Shown: piece by piece, positions 3,535 through 5,399 of the stretch | How positions within the stretch are numbered: the first letter of the stretch is position 1 | Layout of the letters: each line of letters starts with the position of its first letter | Origin: PFJX01 sp964646585 | GTDB taxonomy: Bacteria; Pseudomonadota; Gammaproteobacteria; Burkholderiales; Thiobacillaceae | Length of the DNA: 5,399 bases | Direction: 5' to 3' | NCBI GenBank assembly: GCA_964646585.1 | Contig: CAZYEY010000233.1 | Span: 1-5,399, forward strand | The notes under the pieces: generated by a model | What the model was told of the DNA's origin: nothing | The model's input: the letters and a program-made list of their open reading frames with translations, nothing else | The model's database searches: none | Translations under genes and position numbers: made by a program

Positions 3535-5399
3535 TCAGTCCATCGGGTCGTAGTAGCTGCGGTTGTAGGGTTTAGGACGAGTCATCAGCCCCTTGATGGC
3601 CCGCACCCCGCCGTGCAGGCGTGTGCGTTCGAAGCCGCGCGAGAGCAGGTTCTCGACGAAGCGCTTGATGGAGCCCACGTACTCGCCAGCCCGCTCCGCC
3701 CACTCCCGCCAATCCGCGTACAGATCCGAGGTCGAAACCTTGGCCTCTGCGTGCTGCTCGCAGCGCTCCTCGATCCACTGACCAATGGCGTCCTCGGCCT
3801 CGAAATACTCTTCGGTCGCGGCTTGAACGCAGGTGGGCGGATTGAGTCCTTCCCGTTGCCACGCAAGACAGCCTTCCATCGCCCAGGCGAGAATCCCATC
3901 ACGCTCGGCCAGCAGTTTTTCGGTAAGCCGACCGTCGCGCCTATCGGGCGGGATAGTCACGGTAAAGGGGATCAGGTGCAGCCGTCGCTTCATCGCCTCG
4001 TCGATGTTGCGGATCGCGGGCTTGTGGTTGCCGACGACGACCGGCTTGAAATGCGGAAAGAACGAGAAGAAGTCCTGGCGCATGAAGCGCGCCGAGATCT
4101 TGTCGCCGCCGGTGATGGCCTTGACCTTGGACTCGTTCCAGCGTCGCCCTTGCTCGGTCTCGATGGCCGTCACGAAACGCGCGCCGCGCAACCCTGCCAA
4201 ATCGGTCGGATGCCGATCACCGCGCGTCTCGACGAAGGTGTCCATTGGCGCGGTTGCGGCGTAATCGCCCAGAATGGTCGATAGGACGTTGGCGAATACG
4301 CTTTTGCCGTTGGCGCCGGTGCCATAGAGGAAGAACAGCGCATGCTCTTCTGTCGAGCCGGTCAGGCAATAGCCGACCATCCGCTGCAGATAAGCCTGGA
4401 GTTCGGTATCACCGCCAGTCACGTCGGAGAGGAAGGCCAGCCAGTGCGGACACTTACCCAGAGGCGTGGCCGTGGTGATCTTGGTCATCCGGTCGGCGCG
4501 CTCGTGAGGACGCATGCGGCCTGTCTTGAGATCGACGACACCCCCAGGGGTGTTGAGGAGCCAGATGTCGGCATCCCATTCTTCGGAAGTGGAGGCATGC
4601 CGTCGATCACTACGGGCAAGCCGCTCCACGCCGCCCACGGTGCTGCTGGCGGCGAGCTTGGCCGCGAGCCGGTGCGAGTCGGCCTTGTGTGCGGCCTCGC
4701 GGCAGATGGCGCGGATGAGGTGGTGCACCAGCAGCGTCTCGTCGGCCTGCCAGCGCCGACCGTCCCACACCAGCCACTTGCCCCAGGCCGCGCAATAGCG
4801 CCAGTCCTCGGCATATCGCGAGGTGAAAGCCAGCGCCAGCGCATCGTCGGTAGCCCAAACCGAGGCCTCCTGCGCCGGCAGGCTGCTGGCAGGCTTGATG
4901 CTCATGCGCGGGCCCGAGCCAAGAAATCCCATGACATCGAAACCCTCGACCACAGCATCAGCCGCGTCCCAACCCTCGGGCCGGTCCTCCGGTGGCAGCA
5001 GCACGTCACACGAGGCGGCGCCGGTGGTCAGCACGGCCTGCGCGGCGGCCATCGCGTACTCCCACCCCGGCTTGTCGCGGTCGGGCCAGATCAGTACCGC
5101 CTTGCCCGCCAGCGGTGACCAGTCGGTTTTTTCCACCGGGGCATTCGCCCCGTGCATCGCCGTGGTGGCCACGATGCCCACGTCGATCAGGGCCTGGGCG
5201 CATTTCTCGCCTTCGACCAGCACCACCTGCGCGGCGTGGGTCGTCCCGGGCTGGTTGTACAGCGGCCTCGGCTCGGGCGGGGCCCTTTTGCGCCGCCTGG
5301 CGGCCCAAGGCCGTAAAGCCTTCTTGCGCCCGGGCGGGTCGTCGCGGTAGACGCCGGCGCTGAGCCGCCCCGGCCCGCCGAGGTAATCCCATCTTGCCG
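3535..5399 (-). CDS. Phage primase-helicase, TOPRIM plus SF3 ATPase (P4/D5 type), N-terminus beyond window
   Basis: The frame is open from 5397 to the TGA-class stop at 3537-3535 (620 codons visible), so the N-terminus, probably with a zinc finger and catalytic primase part, lies outside. The GTG at 5226 is internal: upstream codons still match the family (PRPLYNQP at fragment residues 43-50, then VVLVEGEKC). The TOPRIM domain has Glu of VEGEK (about 62) and DRD of IWPDRDKPG (about 103-112), followed by EGWDAADA. Next comes a D5_N-like region with LLNTPGGVVDLKTG (280-293). The SF3 helicase has Walker A GTGANGKS (359-366; bases 4323-4300), a Walker B-like RFVTAIETE (407-415), sensor VVVGNHKP (453-460) and arginines in MKRRLHLIPF. 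It should synthesise primers and unwind DNA at the phage origin. Its stop is 4 nt from the inverted repeat at 3436-3531. Confidence 0.92.
   Translation of the reverse strand, partial: ARWDYLGGPGRLSAGVYRDDPPGRKKALRPWAARRRKRAPPEPRPLYNQPGTTHAAQVVLVEGEKCAQALIDVGIVATTAMHGANAPVEKTDWSPLAGKAVLIWPDRDKPGWEYAMAAAQAVLTTGAASCDVLLPPEDRPEGWDAADAVVEGFDVMGFLGSGPRMSIKPASSLPAQEASVWATDDALALAFTSRYAEDWRYCAAWGKWLVWDGRRWQADETLLVHHLIRAICREAAHKADSHRLAAKLAASSTVGGVERLARSDRRHASTSEEWDADIWLLNTPGGVVDLKTGRMRPHERADRMTKITTATPLGKCPHWLAFLSDVTGGDTELQAYLQRMVGYCLTGSTEEHALFFLYGTGANGKSVFANVLSTILGDYAATAPMDTFVETRGDRHPTDLAGLRGARFVTAIETEQGRRWNESKVKAITGGDKISARFMRQDFFSFFPHFKPVVVGNHKPAIRNIDEAMKRRLHLIPFTVTIPPDRRDGRLTEKLLAERDGILAWAMEGCLAWQREGLNPPTCVQAATEEYFEAEDAIGQWIEERCEQHAEAKVSTSDLYADWREWAERAGEYVGSIKRFVENLLSRGFERTRLHGGVRAIKGLMTRPKPYNRSYYDPMD

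Noticed and set aside
3445..5118. Plus-strand frames at 3445-4284 and 4342-5118 opposite the primase
   Set aside because: They are exactly antisense to a well-conserved primase-helicase in GC-rich DNA, where such shadows are expected. No motifs or ribosome sites.
1..5399. CRISPR array, rRNA, insertion sequence
   Set aside because: No regularly spaced direct repeats of CRISPR size, no rRNA-like stretch and no transposase or terminal inverted repeats were seen.

Overview
The window is GC-rich (about 60% or more by eye) and reads as part of a tailed-phage or prophage genome of a proteobacterium. Codon use and the protein families suggest a beta- or gammaproteobacterial host, but nothing here fixes the species. 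Every gene I accept as intact lies on the minus strand and is read from right to left; the one plus-strand gene is a fragment at the extreme left edge.

Right part (5399 to 2333, replication and early module): a TOPRIM plus SF3-helicase primase of the P4/D5 type, running off the right edge; a RuvC-like Holliday junction resolvase; a 66-residue unknown protein; and a DUF6362-type protein with a helix-turn-helix-like C-terminal half. The last three are tightly packed (1-nt gap, 8-nt overlap) and have good Shine-Dalgarno sequences. Between primase and resolvase lies a 25-bp inverted repeat whose spacer holds 26 nt of strictly alternating pyrimidine-purine DNA. This is a candidate origin or control site.

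Middle (2372 to 1646): a toxin-antitoxin pair, toxin first (RelE/HigB-like DUF1044 toxin, then an XRE antitoxin, both 107 aa). It has its own predicted promoter and a perfect palindromic operator inside the 3' end of the DUF6362 gene. The predicted transcription start falls on or next to the toxin ATG, so the toxin mRNA may be leaderless.

The 407-nt gap (1645 to 1239) has no convincing gene but much structure: three phased CGGCAAT motifs, a region resembling a lambda-type cos site (GGGTCCT box plus a G-rich, partly symmetric cosN-like core), three GGTTACC repeats where small-terminase binding sites would be expected, and a strong minus-strand intrinsic terminator. If the cos call is right, this is the packaging start, and terminase genes would be expected beyond the methyltransferase.

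Left part (1238 to 1): a ParB-N/beta-class DNA methyltransferase with its catalytic TSPPY motif, which stops before the S-adenosylmethionine-binding region. Directly after its stop, the plus strand carries the matching part of a second methyltransferase in opposite orientation. The two form a roughly 100-bp, 84%-identical inverted repeat. This is a rearrangement junction (or an assembly chimera) and is, with the cos and origin candidates, the most notable feature of the window.
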